A stretch of DNA of 64,000 nt from Amphimedon queenslandica (lineage: Eukaryota; Porifera; Demospongiae; Haplosclerida; Niphatidae): contig NW_003546261.1 of assembly GCF_000090795.2 (NCBI RefSeq), forward strand, positions 229,807 to 293,806, in the 5' to 3' direction. A program made the position numbers and the translations under genes. How positions within the stretch are numbered: position 1 is the first letter of the stretch; each line of letters opens with the position of its first letter. The notes below the pieces were generated by a model. That model saw only the letters and a list, made by a program, of their open reading frames with translations. It was not told the origin of the DNA and searched no databases. Below, in pieces: positions 28,512 to 43,500 of the stretch.

Positions 28512-31500
28512 ATGGCTGAACTATTTCTTCGGGGAAAGAAAGTTTCAGAATTGAAACTGGTTGAAATCAAGGAGGAACTAGTGAAGAGAAACCTCCCAAA
28601 GAGAGGTAACAAGGCTTTGATTCTTAAAAGATTGGAGAAAGCTTTGCTAACTGAGAAGTTACATGCAGTGAGTAAAACCTAATTATATACATTGCAAATA
28701 ATTTATCTTGTGATTACATAGAAAACAGCACTGAGTATGTGTGGCTCACTCTTATGGCGTAGTTTATGGGGTTCTTTTTATGGTTTTGTAGCCTCACCTA
28801 TGATAGTGCTGTCTTCTTTATGTAATCTCTTTTTTACTGTGTATATTTAGTATGTATAAACCGTGGTGAGAGCGAATTACGTCACTATAGAGTAAATATA
28901 GCAGTTAGTGTGGTAGAGAAGGAAATAAATGCCATGGACGGCAACTTTTTATGGTGAACCAATGAGCAAAAGCAGAAAGCAAGCTATAGTAAAGAATCTG
29001 CAGCACATTGCACCAAATCTGTTTTATGAGAGGACCCATTCTTTCTTCAAACCAGCTTTTGTAGCTTGAAAAAGTTTCAGACCTGCCAGACAAATTGTTT
29101 TTATAGTTTACTCCATTCATTCTTCATTGAATCCTGCCATCCAAAATGGCAGCCAATTATTATGCGCAGGTGGATCTGTATCTCAGAATAGTCAAATTTA
29201 TACACCTAGTCTTTTACAGCTCGGGACGTCTATTTAGGGCAAGTGTCTAACCTGCCTACATTTACATGTATGTGTGTTTTGTGATTATGTATTTTGTGAT
29301 ACTACGACAGTTATGTTTAAATTTGTTTTGAAGCTCATGTTTATCATGTAGAGTCAGGGCTTCATTTAGGGGGTGAGGGCGGAGAGGGGCTCTGGCCCTC
29401 CCCCCTTGGAGGACACTGCCCCCCTTGATTAACCTATTAACATGAAAATTTCAGTACATTGTAAAAATGCTGTGATCACGCATGGTGCATACACAATAGA
29501 AATTATTTGTGACCCCCCTTCTTTGAAATATTTTTAATCCTGCCACCCTCCTCTTATATAAAATCTTACATGAAGGCTTGAGACTTAATCCAATACCCTG
29601 TTGACACTACCCTTTGGAACTATACTGGAACTGTGTTTTGGGGAAGTATAGTGTAATTTTATAACAAGTGTGAACATAACTAAACTGCACTGTAACCAAA
29701 CCAAATTAGGCTAAAGTGGTGCACCAAAATAAGTGCTCTGAAATGGTGTAGTTTAGTTTTGAAGTGAATCTGGTGTAGTTAAGTTGTGCAATGTGAACTG
29801 CTACTAGCATGGTTCTTTTATAACCAAACTAATCTAATTTAGTACAGTTCTGTACAGCTGGGGAGGTAGTGTGAACACACTATTAATCATCTAATGTATG
29901 GGTGTGGTAGATACACGTAAGTGGCACTTAATTGGAGCATGCAGACAACTTAATGTCACTCCAGTTTAGTGAGAAACTAGCAGGAGCAGTCAGAACATGA
30001 TATTTTTGTAATATTTTGCTATTTTTTAATTTGTATTATTCTGACTTGGAATCAATACAAGGATGCAAGAATGTGGGTACTTGGTGCTATATACATGTAC
30101 CTCGTTGCGTGAGATGAAATTACATCAAGGAATGATGTATGGCAGGGAAAGTGACTGAGCTGGAATTGACTCTGAGATTATTTTGAGGACTTTTCTATAT
30201 AGAGCAATGTACAACGTACATGTATGAATTGGCTAACCCAGAAAGCAAGCTGTATGTTGCATCAAATCCCTGTAGAATATGCTTAGCAGCAATCATTCTT
30301 TCCTCCAACCAGCTCTTGCAGTGTGAAATAGGTCCATACTATGGAAAAGGTATCTCTTTATTCAACCTCCATTGAGTTTTGCCATCCAAAAATGACAGAA
30401 ATTATCACCCATAGGTGGATATTTTAAACAGTAATGGTATACGTACAATGTAGGCTCACCGTCAATTTCACCTAAGGATGTCTATAGTGACCATGCTACG
30501 TAAACATAAGATCTGTGGTAAACAATCAGAAGAAAAGAGCATGATAAAGTTTTTTGGCCATGTGCGTGTGAGCAGTGCTATAAGTGACGTTTTGGTCTTG
30601 AAATTACCGTATAAGTGGTTTTTTTAGGCTTGCAAATTTTGCGGATTCTCTCCTGATTTGCGAAAATAAAATCTGTAAAAATCAATTTAATACGGTACCT
30701 GCATGGCACACGTGGTAGAATTTGTGAAATTAAAATCCACGAATGGGAATTTTAGCAGATTTTGCAAAATATAATTCTCTTGAAAAAGCCACTTATACGG
30801 TATCTGGTCAAACTCAACTGAAATGCACTGTAACTAATAATAGATAATATACTGGCCCCCTGTTGAAAATTTTTCTCAGTACATGTCCTTTTTTTGTATA
30901 GTTTCAGTGCAAAACATGCATGTTTTAGTGGCAAAACATAAATTTTTAAATACTGACATGAAAAAGGACGTAATATTTCCAGAAACACTATGAAACATGA
31001 ATCAATTTTCATTAGAGAAGTACAAATTAGTACAAAAAAATGTAAAAGTACGAAACATAACAAAACATGAAATAATTGTGCCATTCATTTATCATGTACA
31101 TGCATCACATGATGATAATCAGTTTGAGCAGGGAGGTTTATGCAGCTGAGGAAGAGAACAAAATGGAGGGGCAGACATGCTTTTGTTTTATGAATGGACT
31201 TCACAGATGGATGTTTTTCTATTATTGCACTTTAGTCAATAGATAGGTATTTGAGATTGGACTAGACTAAGCCCAGACATGCTTTTGTTTTATGAATGGG
31301 CTTCACAGATGGACACTTTTGTATTATTGGACTTCAATGGACTTTAGACAATAGATAGGTATTTGAGATTGGACTAGCAGTCTACAAGATAACTATACAT
31401 TTTACTGGACAAAATTTTTTCATTACCGGTGTTGTTAATGAATGTGTTAAAAATTTGCATGAATATTGTTAAATCATTTAAAATTCAAAAGGACATGGCT

Positions 31501-34500
31501 GAATCACTGATAATTAGGTGATATTTGGTTGAACAACCTATTCTGGGTGGTATTTTCTCAAAAAGTACTTGGCCTACGACTTGAAGTATTGTACAGTGTA
31601 TTAAGCATGTCTTCTAAAGTTATCAAAACCTTTTTGGAGGATGCAAGAGGTCCGTGACTAATTTGTACAAAAATCAATGTTGGCCACAGCTAAAAGTTGT
31701 CAAAATGGTCGTGCAAGTAACAATGAAACAAGTAGCATGAAATTTTGATGGGATACTTGTTTTTGGCCTGAAACACAGTGATACATCCTTCTAGTGTTTT
31801 ATCTCAAGGTTTCAAGAATAACTTTCTTCTATGTGGTGTCTTGAGCTGCCGAATAGCGTGCATGTTTCACCAGTTTCTTCATGACCAAAACTGAAGAGCT
31901 GTAGCAAACAAGTAACATAATTCTGTAGCATTTATGTTTGTTAGCAATCCTTAGGAGTTTTAGCCTTGCTGACAAGCTTTGACTGATTTGTACAAAAATC
32001 AAAGTTGTGAATTTTTAAAAAGATGGAACAACAGGGTGCAGCATATCTCTCTCTTGTCTTGAGTTGATTGTACAAGACTATTTTTATTATTAACAGCAAT
32101 GTATATTCTATTATGCTTGCTAGTAATAATAGTGTGTCAGCATCTGTGGCTGTCCTAGAAATGCTTAAAGGCACCATACTTCAGCCATGTTCGTTTTCAA
32201 TGGGGAATCCATACAACGCCCACACTTCCTGTGTCCAGTAAAATGTATCATCATCGTGTAGACTGTAGACTAAGCCGTCATGCTAGTATTGCTTAGCCTT
32301 ATACTGCTTGATGGCTCACTGGGAGTAGCTCAAGGTGCCATTATCCTGATACTAACTCTAACTCATTCATCTCTTAAGGGAATTCATGATCTGGCAGCTT
32401 AATTAGTAAGTAAATTCTTGTACACTGCTCATCTTTTTTTACGACCCTTGGGCGAAGCCCCAAGTTCGTTCCTAAGATTGAATTCAGCCCCCCGCAATGT
32501 ACATGTATAATAATTGTGTGTCAACACTTACATTTCTTTTTATCTTCTATGCATGTTGTATTGGAGAAATAACAATTATGACTCACTTAGCAACGCTCCA
32601 CCCAGCCCCCCAGCCCCTCACGTAGAGTGGGTGTGGCCACGGCAAGCAAAATGGCGGATTGGAAGCAGAACAAAGTTATGAGCTTTCTGGCAAGAAGAAT
32701 ACAGCAAAGATGATGTCTAAAGACTTCTCAAGAATCACTAGAAGGTAGAAAGAACCTTTATAAGTTTTAGTAAGAAGAAATAAATGCCTACCATGTGCGC
32801 AAGGTGGTGAAATCAATCTTAGGAAAATTTTTACACTAATACTCTTGTTAGAGTCTGAAACATGTATCTCTTTTTCTGGTATAGTAAAAAAACTAAGAAG
32901 AACTTATAAAACTGAGAAAAACAACAGGGTTGTCTAGACATGGGACAAAGCCTTGAGAGATGTACTTTCTATCATTGCTTGAGCCCTCCATAAGGATGAC
33001 TTAATGTGCAGTCTTGTCATAGAGCAATAAGTGTATAATGATTGTAGATTTTTGAAATAATTATTATAATAATTATCATTATTGATTACATGTTATTATC
33101 AAAAGAGTTTCTGAAACATGCATTTGAAACATGAAACATACATAAAACATGAATCAGAGACATGTAACATGAATCATGAATTAAGACATGAAACATGACA
33201 TATTACATGAAACATGCGGTCTTAATTTTCAGATAGCTACAAATGTACATAAAACGTAAACCAATGAGAAAATTTGTCCTCGAAAATGTCAAAAATTTTA
33301 AGAAACCAGTACTTTTTGTACTAATCCTTACATTAGGGTCGTATAGCTAGAAAATTTGGAGTGCTAAAATCTGGCGAATTGACTCTAAAAGAGGTTTGAA
33401 GGTTAAATTTTTGGTGAAATTTTAACTCTATGTTTGCTTTTATGAAGCCTTATCGAATTGGAGACTAAAAATTTGGCGAATGGACTTAAATTTGCTGAAG
33501 TTTTACTCCACCAACTTTTCTAGCTATTCGGTACATGTATTGATATATTCAATGAATGTATGTTAACTATGTTTGTAAATGTATTAGTGTATCTACATGT
33601 AATTGTTTATTATTGCAGCATATATTTTGCATTTACATGTGCGTCATACTTCTCTTGTTGATGTGCATAACAGGTATCTCCTGATTCCAATGAATTGCTA
33701 TCTTCTAATATGGATAAAGGTTCTGAATTCTGTGCTACGTCTCCTGAGGTTGAAAGTAAAGCTAATGCTGATCAGATTTTTGGTGGCGATCCTTTGGTTG
33801 ATCCTTGTCATGATTCAGTGAATGAAGAAGAACAAAATATGTCAGCAGCAGCTTCTGAATCTTTGATTTCTGCAAAGGTTAATCTATGATACATGTATAA
33901 TGTACTAGACCAAACTATGGAAATTTGTTTGCCACAAAACTTTCTGGCTATACATCTATGTACATGTATATGTATTTGGTTATTGATTTTGAGAGATGCA
34001 CAGGCGTATTAATAGATTTGTATAGTTGTACATACATGTATGTATACATGTAATACTGTCACTATATGAATCATGTATGCAGGAATGATGCATATAGCAT
34101 GTGTACATGTATGTGTTAAAGGTATATACCATATGTGTTATAGCTTTTTTTGTATATCTTTACTTCAGGTTGACAGTCAGTCAGTAGATCTGTTGCTTCA
34201 TGAAGGTAAATTGTTTTTTAATTGCTTACTAGTCATACAGTACATGGATGAGTTCTTTCAATGTGTGTTTAGTTTATTAATTATTATTGATTATTTACCA
34301 AAAAAATTTTAATATTATTTTCTACAAATAAGGAACTACTCTTAGTAATGAGGTCAAAGAAGCAAGAGAAATTATAGTGGCAGATGTGAAAGATGTTGAA
34401 GGTCATGTTAAAGTTGATGAGCAGAAACTGAGAAAAGAAGGGAATGAGTTTGAATCATCAGAGACTAATGCTGAACCTGGAACTGATGTCAAAATTTTGA

Positions 34501-37500
34501 ACAACACAAATATTTGTGCTAGTACTTCTGCTATCGGAGATTCTCCTGGTCCTGAAAGCATTGATCCCAGTTATCCTAAGGAGGAGGAACTTATTTACGA
34601 AGGTGATGTTGACCATGAAGAAAGAGTGGATGATGAAGATAAGGATGTGCTGATTGTGGATGTCAACTCAAAAGAATTAGATTTAGGAGTTGCAAATGAT
34701 AAAGTGAAGTCTTCTGTACCTACATGTAGTGACGGAAAAGTCCAAAACCGAAAACCTCAGAGTGCTGATGGGGAATCCAGTAGCAGGTGTGCCATAGAAT
34801 GCATGCTGCATTGAAAAGACGTGTTCATTTTTGCTATTGTGTGCACTACATGTTACATGTACATGTATATGCACATGTACATTTACATTAATGTACAATA
34901 CTGCCTAACAATTAAGTGTTAATTATCATAGGAAAATGAAACCTTTTGTTGTCATTTTATTCCTTGATTGTGTACACATTAATTGTATGTATACTTGTGA
35001 TGTTGCATCTGCAAGATTTGAATACTATAGAGCTCCACAATTTTATTTATCAAAAATTTTATGGATACTATAGAGCTCCACAATTTCATTAGTCAAAAAT
35101 TTTATGGAAGCTTATGTTCATTTCTTGCTTATTTGTCAATACATTTTTATCATTTTTGTTTTAAATTTACAAAATTGTGTTGGTGAAGAATTTTGTCAAG
35201 CACAAATGCCTGACGAATTCCATTAAGTTTTTGACTAACGAAAAATTGTAGCTATATGGTAAATTTTTTCCGATGTACAGCTATACATTAATGAAGTTGT
35301 TGTTTAATTTTTTTAGTTGTAATCTCTGGGTTAGTTCTTTGGCTCCTCATGTGTCTGCAGCTGATCTGAAATCCTTCTTTTCTTGTTGTGGACAAGTAAG
35401 TTCTTGATGAATTGACATACATGTAGGTTGAAATGCTATTATTTACCATTTGATTTATTGATCTAATACAGTCGTGGTCTGTATATAGACCATAGGCTTA
35501 AATGTGAGGCTACTTTGTGTGTACAATGTATATTAAGTTGCTAAACAAGAGCATTTGTGTGTTCCTAAGATTAGTTTCACTGTTTAACTTATTCATATAG
35601 AGGATCTATGTGTACCTTAATTCTTTTGTTAAAGGACAGGTATGCTTGTATATTGTGTATGCATTATATCTCCAATCATTGTCCTAATGTTGAAAATGGG
35701 TGGAGAGCCTGGCTATTGGAGAGTAATATAAAGTACGTCTAGTCACTGTGGAGTATACATGTAGTTGCATGGTTTCTATTGAGAAAAAACCACCACCACC
35801 CCTTATAACTTTAAAGGAATGCTAGCCACTACTTGAAATTTGGCATAGTTGCATAATCGGTTCTTCTGAAAACTTCTGCTTATTTTTAGAGTTTCTTAGT
35901 ACTTTGAAAGATTCTAAATGGATGAAAGGGATCGCAATGACAAATTGGGTGCGTCACTTTGATAAATATCATTTGCATCTCATGATATTTGTTCAAAAAT
36001 AACTTCTTTATTGAAAAAAAATTAAAGGAAGTATCAGGCTCTCTAGACGTACAAATTTTCAGCCAGGAGCCTTTTCCTGTTGCTAATACAATCTTTAATT
36101 TATCTGCATGTTGAGCTCTTTACCAGCTAAAGGCAGGCACTGAAACCAAAGAAAGGACAGATGGGTATATAGCAACCACAATAGATGTATAATAGATTAT
36201 AAGGTCAGTTAAAGGACAAGAAAAGCCTGAAGAATGACAGAGATTGCTCATTACAGCCATACTTAGGTGGGGCTACATGTGACATTATAATATGAAAGCA
36301 TAGGTTGGCTTTAATTTTTTCTTAACTTGACTAGCTATGTAATGTTTTCATTGCACTGTATTGTATATACATGTATGTACATGTAATTATATTTTTCGCA
36401 ACAGATATTTGATATGATTTTGTACATGTACATGTATCTGATCTCTTTGTTTTTATTTTTTTGTCCAAAGTTGGGACTAACTGATGATATACATTGTTTA
36501 TATTGTATAACTACATCTCTTAACACACATACACGTGTGAGTTGTGTGACCACCTTTTTGCTTGCTTGCATTTCTTTTTAGCGTTTCAAATGTGTCAACC
36601 AGAGTTTTTTGATTAATATTCCAAAATACTATTCTAAACTGTTACTGGCTGTGTTGCTTACTGCTTCTTACATACTGTATTACGTGGTTTTGTTTAATTT
36701 TGTGTAGGTTGAATCAGTGAAAGTTGTAGCTCGGGCCAGTAATAAAGGAGAACGCTTTGCATTTATTGTAATGGGGTCACATTCTCAAGCAAAAAAAGCA
36801 GTCGAAGATCTTAATGGCAAGGAACTTAAAGGAAAATCCATACATGTTGAAATTGTAAGTTTTCAATATTTTTACATGCATGGTAGCCTAAAGATACTTT
36901 ATGTAAAATGCAGTACATGTGTACAAGTAGTTATATATTATTTTTTGGTGTTAAAGTGAGGTGATACAATGTACATGTTTATACCACTCATGATTAATTC
37001 TGTTTGAAGATTAAAGTGTTTATGAAGATTCAAAATTGTATATAAGCCCTGGCTGAGAAAGAAACCACAATTAGAAAACAATACTGTATAGCTCCAAATT
37101 TTTGTAACGCAAAAATTTTGTCAAAATCTTAATTTCTTGTCAAAATTAATTTTTGTCAATAAAATTTTTGTCAATAAAAATTTTTGTCATTTTTGTTACT
37201 AATCTGCATACTACCCACGTGGAACAAAAAATTTGTAGTTTAAAAGTTTCGTCAAGCAAAGGTACCTGATGAATTTGACGAAAATTTGGAGCTGTATGGA
37301 ATTTATTGTTTTAAAAAGTTTTAAATGATGAGTGATTAACAATAAACTGAAATGAAATCAATTGTTTGTAAAAGATACAGTACATTACTGAAGTTATACA
37401 CAGGTTGTGTTGACTTTTGACTTTGAGGCTGTGATACACAAGGCTTCTTAAACACTGGCTCCTCTTCTTCATTCTTTTCAGACACTAATTGTAGCTTCTT

Positions 37501-40500
37501 ACTTATCTTTTCTTCTTGCTTGAGACAAATTTTTTTTGTAAGCTCTTACACCATTTGTATTGCGATGCCCTGATACCTTCATGATTTTGTATTCTTCCGC
37601 ACCACTCTGATAAAGCCTTGTGACACATGTTCTCTTAAGAGAATGGTTAGTGTATTCGCCACTTATGCCCAATTGATCAATGATATATTTTACCGTTGCT
37701 GTAAGAGAGCTTTGACCAACTGCTTTAGATTGATACAAATTCTCTGGATGAGGCTTGTGTAATTGTTGCAAATACAGAATCTGACAGTGCATTTTCTGGT
37801 GTAAGACTCAAACATTTTTGGTAAAGGCAATTTACACATTTCTTATGGTTTTCATCATTAGGAAATGATTTGACAGATTTATTACAATTATTTTGTCTCG
37901 CAAACCTCCAGTGTAATTTTTTGAGCCCTATTCAATGTATTCTAAATAGCGTCTCCCATCAGGTAACTCAACCAAATGGAACATATCTGGTCTTAATGAA
38001 TGGTGCTCACGCTCACTATGCAAAGCTAGATTTACTCCCAATCAGTGAACAAGTGTGTCTATAAGCTTGCTAGGTGTGTCATCTCCTTGAATATTCTGTA
38101 AACAAAGCTGGTTTTTACATCTTCCAGAGCTAAAAATAGCATCCAGACAACAGACAATTTATTTGCAAATGCTGCTGATGGCCACACGACTAGTGGTTCA
38201 TCCTGTCTACGTGTCCAGACAAAGTAGGAGGCTTCCTTGAAAAACTTTTTGCATGCTCTTACTTGTGTAAACTGCAAACTCTTTCCTTCTGCAAGACCTG
38301 GCTCCTTTATTATTCTTTTTTAGCCTCCAACTGGGTCCGCTTTGCCTTTTTTTCAGTTTGTGCATGCTCTAACAAACAGACCACATGTTATTTTTAGGCA
38401 ACTGGTAAGCCACTCCCTGTTATTTTTACTGTCTTGGCCTCACTTGAACTACCAGTGCACTATAGCACATGCCCTCACCACAATCAGGGAAGTGTAACAC
38501 AACAAAAGTGAAACAGTAACGTTTTAAAAAAAATTGGAAAGAATGTTACTGACTTTCTGTTTTGCTACCTTGCTGCTGCAGGAACTAAAAGTGTGGCTGG
38601 AATGAAAGGTGTGGCTCAGTTCAATCAAAATATGCATTGCCTTGTTTAGTGAAATGGTGCCATGTGGTCTTACTGTGGACAGAAAGCTTTAGTTTTTCTA
38701 GGCATTCACACAGTTTTACACAGATTTGTTTGGCTCTATTTGTTTGGCTCTATTTGTTTCATGCAATTCCTGTATCCATTTTTTTCAGTTTCGAGGCAGT
38801 AGCCACCTTCTCAGAGAGGAACTGCTATGCTACAAAATGGCTGGTCAGTCACACTTAAGCTGTCATATCTCACAAATGAAAGAAAGTCAAGCAATTCCAC
38901 ACATTTTTTTGTTCTCCATGTTTTTCTTTACCTGTTGTTGCCTTCGAAGGTACCATAGCTTCAACTTTGCACATGTTACATGTAATCTTTTTCTGTTCTT
39001 AAACGTTGCCGACTTTTGCCACCTTGAAGAAAACAAAAGAGTTTATTATAGAAAAAGAACCACTTTTTGTGTACCTAATTGGCAAAAGGCATGCTTTGAA
39101 GAGCTTGACTAAAAAGTAGCATCAGGCAAAAAATCATCTATGATTGAAATTTTTGCTGACACACACACACACACACACACACACTGACAGCACGAGCACG
39201 GTATCCTTGCCTAATGCCTATGGCATGGATGTGGGCAATAAAAAGAAGCCTTTCTGTAGCTTAGTTGCTGATCAAAACAAGCACAGTACCCTTGCCTATA
39301 CGCCTACGGCATGGGTGAAGGCAACTATAGTAGGCCACACTGACTTTGCCATCTCATTAAAAACACCTTAGTGGTCAATGTTAAGCAGGTGTTAAGGGTT
39401 TGATAAATTGATTGTTTATATTGTCACCACCAACGAATGTAAAATACAACAAAATTACAATAATAGCTACATGTATATTAAAAGTAAAAATAATGCAAGA
39501 AGGATTAATCAACATATTAAAAATTATGAGTACATTACATTACAAATGAAAAGTTTTATTACAACTAATGAAGTAAAATACGATTAGATTACAGCTAAAA
39601 TTACGGTAAGTTAAAAATTGTGTCATAAATTAAAGTAGTGTAGTGAATTAAAAAAGTAAAATAGTCAAATGTCCTCATCCCTGTCAATAGCAGACGCACA
39701 ATTGTCAAGTGAATCAGGGCATGAGGTGGCATCTTTCTCTCTAAAGACATCATCTGACTCATTACTGACATGAATGACAAAATCATGTACATGAAAACTT
39801 TCATAAATATCAAGATTGTCATTCTGCTAGTAGCTGACCTCCACTTTATCCCTCACATGTTTAACCAAGTCAGCCCATCGCTCTTTATTTACCACCTCAA
39901 AACCCTCCTTCGCAAAACTTTTAACTTCATCATGGGTGAACTTAGAGGTGTTTGCCTTTTTGTGCCCTTTACCTGTAACCAAGCCAATTCAATTGGATAG
40001 AGCGTACAGTGCGCCAGAGGCAGACGAACAACCTCGTGTCCAGCCTTAAGAGCCATTTCATCTACAATGTACTTAGTGGTCATGAGGCCCATCCTTCTGA
40101 CTGCGTCTTGAATGATTGAGAAGAGTTGTGACTTAGTGCAATTATCATTAAATTTTACACCTAATACACTAGCCACTCAATCATCTTTGACTTGGTCCAA
40201 CTTTTTTAGGCATCTCTTCCTCAATCCTTGAATTAAATGAAGCATTATCCATGACAATAAGACTATTAGGAGGAACATTTGGGAGCAGACTCTCTCTAAA
40301 CAACTCCTCAAAGTGCTCTCCAGTCATTTTGTCATTATAATTGCCTGTGTTTTTCTTGGATTGGAAGATGAGAATGGTTTTGGGAATCCAACCCATGTCA
40401 CCTCCCACTCCAAGAATAATGAGACGCTTGCCTTTACCAGATAGGCTACTCACTCCCCCTAAAGTACCCCCTGTTACAGTGTCTTGTTTTACCCTGGCAA

Positions 40501-43500
40501 AATCTTTGCCATTGTGGGCATTGGCCCAGGTTTCATCAAGAAAGACTACTGGTTTATTGTTAGCCCTATTTTGTCTGATCTTGCAAAGGTAGGATTTCCT
40601 CTGCTTAATGATGTGTGGTTGCTCATAATAATAATGTCTGTTGTCCACCATCCTGTACTTAAGTCCTATGTCATGTAGTAGTCTCTTCAGTAGTGTCTTT
40701 CCTTCATTAAAAGTGCTGTCATCCTCTTTTATCTTCAATAGTTTCAGTGTCGTTACATGTTCTTTTTGTTCATAAGAGTCATAAATTTTACACCTTGTAG
40801 CGTCAAAATGTTGAAGGTGTCTGGTTTTACTGTTCATCTGGAAGTCCTGTAACGTCGTGCTGGTGATTCAGAAGTGACAGAGTGTCCTTGTGTTGTGTCT
40901 TGTTCTTGTCCTATAGTCTGTTCCTGTTGCAGTCGATGTCGTTCTGAAATAATGTTACTTACAGTCCTAATATCTATTTCTAAATTACAAAAAGTAAGGA
41001 AACAAAAACACCAATTTCCCTTGCCAGAACAATCCCAGCCTACAGTCCTTTTGGCTCGGGAATGGTCTCTGNNNNNNNNNNNNNNNNNNNNNNNNNNNNN
41101 NNNNNNNNNNNNNNNNNNNNNNNNNNNNNNNNNNNNNNNNNNNNNNNNNNNNNNNNNNNNNNNNNNNNNNNNNNNNNNNNNNNNNNNNNNNNNNNNNNNN
41201 NNNNNNNNNNNNNNNNNNNNNNNNNNNNNNNNNNNNNNNNNNNNNNNNNNNNNNNNNNNNNNNNNNNNNNNNNNNNNNNNNNNNNNNNNNNNNNNNNNNN
41301 NNNNNNNNNNNNNNNNNNNNNNNNNNNNNNNNNNNNNNNNNNNNNNNNNNNNNNNNNNNNNNNNNNNNNNNNNNNNNNNNNNNNNNNNNNNNNNNNNNNN
41401 NNNNNNNNNNNNNNNNNNNNNNNNNNNNNNNNNNNNNNNNNNNNNNNNNNNNNNNNNNNNNNNNNNNNNNNNNNNNNNNNNNNNNNNNNNNNNNNNNNNN
41501 NNNNNNNNNNNNNNNNNNNNNNNNNNNNNNNNNNNNNNNNNNNNNNNNNNNNNNNNNNNNNNNNNNNNNNNNNNNNNNNNNNNNNNNNNNNNNNNNNNNN
41601 NNNNNNNNNNNNNNNNNNNNNNNNNNNNNNNNNNNNNNNNNNNNNNNNNNNNNNNNNNNNNNNNNNNNNNNNNNNNNNNNNNNNNNNNNNNNNNNNNNNN
41701 NNNNNNNNNNNNNNNNNNNNNNNNNNNNNNNNNNNNNNNNNNNNNNNNNNNNNNNNNNNNNNNNNNNNNNNNNNNNNNNNNNNNNNNNNNNNNNNNNNNN
41801 NNNNNNNNNNNNNNNNNNNNNNNNNNNNNNNNNNNNNNNNNNNNNNNNNNNNNNNNNNNNNNNNNNNNNNNNNNNNNNNNNNNNNNNNNNNNNNNNNNNN
41901 NNNNNNNNNNNNNNNNNNNNNNNNNNNNNNNNNNNNNNNNNNNNNNNNNNNNNNNNNNNNNNNNNNNNNNNNNNNNNNNNNNNNNNNNNNNNNNNNNNNN
42001 NNNNNNNNNNNNNNNNNNNNNNNNNNNNNNNNNNNNNNNNNNNNNNNNNTGAGTGGAGTGACGGTCATCAGTAGTAGTCTGTGCTGGTATTGCTTCCTTT
42101 TCTGAGCGCCCTGAAGCTTTATATGTTTCTAGTGCTTGGAGAAACATTTCGCCCTCCATTGCTCATGCTGTCCTTCTGTAATACAGTCCTCCTTCTTCTT
42201 CAAACTCGATTCTTGAATATTTTGTGTCTTCACGTGTGAGCTGAGCAGGCAATGAAGCCTTTTTAATTTTGTCTGCTTTCCTGATGTTACTGCACTTCAG
42301 TTTATTGTAGTTCTGAAATGAATAGGAGACTATTGGCATCAGAATTTTTGCTCATTTATATTCATGTTAATAATCATATTTTTGTAATGGCATCATCTTA
42401 TTTTACCAGTCTATGTAGTGTGGTTAACACCTTGTAAAGTCATTTTAAATAGGAATATCTAATTTTTAGCAGATGCTAGAATCTTAAGGCCACCGTACAC
42501 AATTAAATTTGTTTCATGAAACATCTTTTATACAGGAGTCAATAGAGTTTGAAACATGTTTCATGGAGTTAAAAAATTTCAATTTTATGAAACATGTTTC
42601 ATGAAGCAAAGTTTCATAAAACAAGTTTCATAAAACAAGTTTCATAAAACAAGTTTCATGGTGTATGATAGCCTTTTGTTCAAAAAAATTAACATGTCTA
42701 CATTCTCTTGGCTAAGACTTGTACATTGGTGACAATATTATCAGCAACACAGAGAACTTTCTGACCGAAGGTGCTACAATACAGAATAGCTTCTTCGCTA
42801 TTTCAGAAAGTGTAGGAAACCTCTCTTCATGCTTTGTCCATCATTCTAATGGGTCAGAATTGTGATCCAAGACTGGCTCCTTGCTGAAATATTCTAGTTC
42901 ATCCTTATTGCTCAAAGCCTCTCTTTGCACTTCAATAAAAATCCATGGCAGTGTATTTCTTCTTAGTTGGTTGCTCAGCTATTTCAATGTCACAACTAAG
43001 CAACTCTGTACTGGATTATGAGGATCAACTGCAGCACAGAGAACTTGTAAGCTTTCACAAATATTATTTGAAGTAGGAGTAAATCTTCTCTCCCATTCTC
43101 CAGCAACAATTTGTTTAAAGCGTTCAACTGCTGAGACATCATTATCATGTACAACTAAATGGTTACTGAGAAGCCATTTGATTACTGGGTAGATGATTGA
43201 ACATGACACATTAGAATCTAAGCTGAAGACTGTTTTGGTTATTTGGAGGGGCTTGAGAACAACCGCCATTTGAGAGAGTAAGTCGCACTGAGTATCTTTC
43301 TAATCTAGGTGATGATGCTCTGGCTTTGTAATGGCTGGATCATGACTGACTGCATATATGCTCCAGCATTAAGTAGCTAGAATTCCAGCGCGTGGAAACA
43401 TCTTGAACAAGGTGGTGTTGTGGTACTTCTAATTGTACTTCTTGTCACGCAGTCCTGTCATGGCTACAACACTGTGTTTTAAATGTGCAATTATTTTTCT

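Larger units (their letters stand above)
28668..33673. other. SAFB intron 1, repeat-rich and without a recognised gene
   Basis: Five kilobases with no convincing coding region. The segment at about 28975-29180 is similar to 30235-30430 (both begin GAAAGCAAGCT and include a TTGCCATCCAAAA-like string), so a diverged repeat is present twice. Near 33110-33220 there is low-complexity ACATGAA/AACATG sequence. Other items are listed separately. Confidence 0.5.

Noticed and set aside
28397-28612. Upstream extension of the SIN3 reading frame to 28612
   Set aside because: It would overlap SAFB exon 1, and the ATG at 28396 gives the expected start (MASQIGVFSSDSD).
38637-39112. Plus-strand frames of 73 and 128 codons
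   Set aside because: They lie in a dispersed repeat, are rich in hydrophobic runs and overlap each other; no family resemblance.
40341-40678. Plus-strand frames rich in Pro and Leu
   Set aside because: They are the antisense of the DDE transposase pseudogene.
40874-42105. Long plus- and minus-strand reading frames across the N run
   Set aside because: They are open only because N cannot encode a stop.
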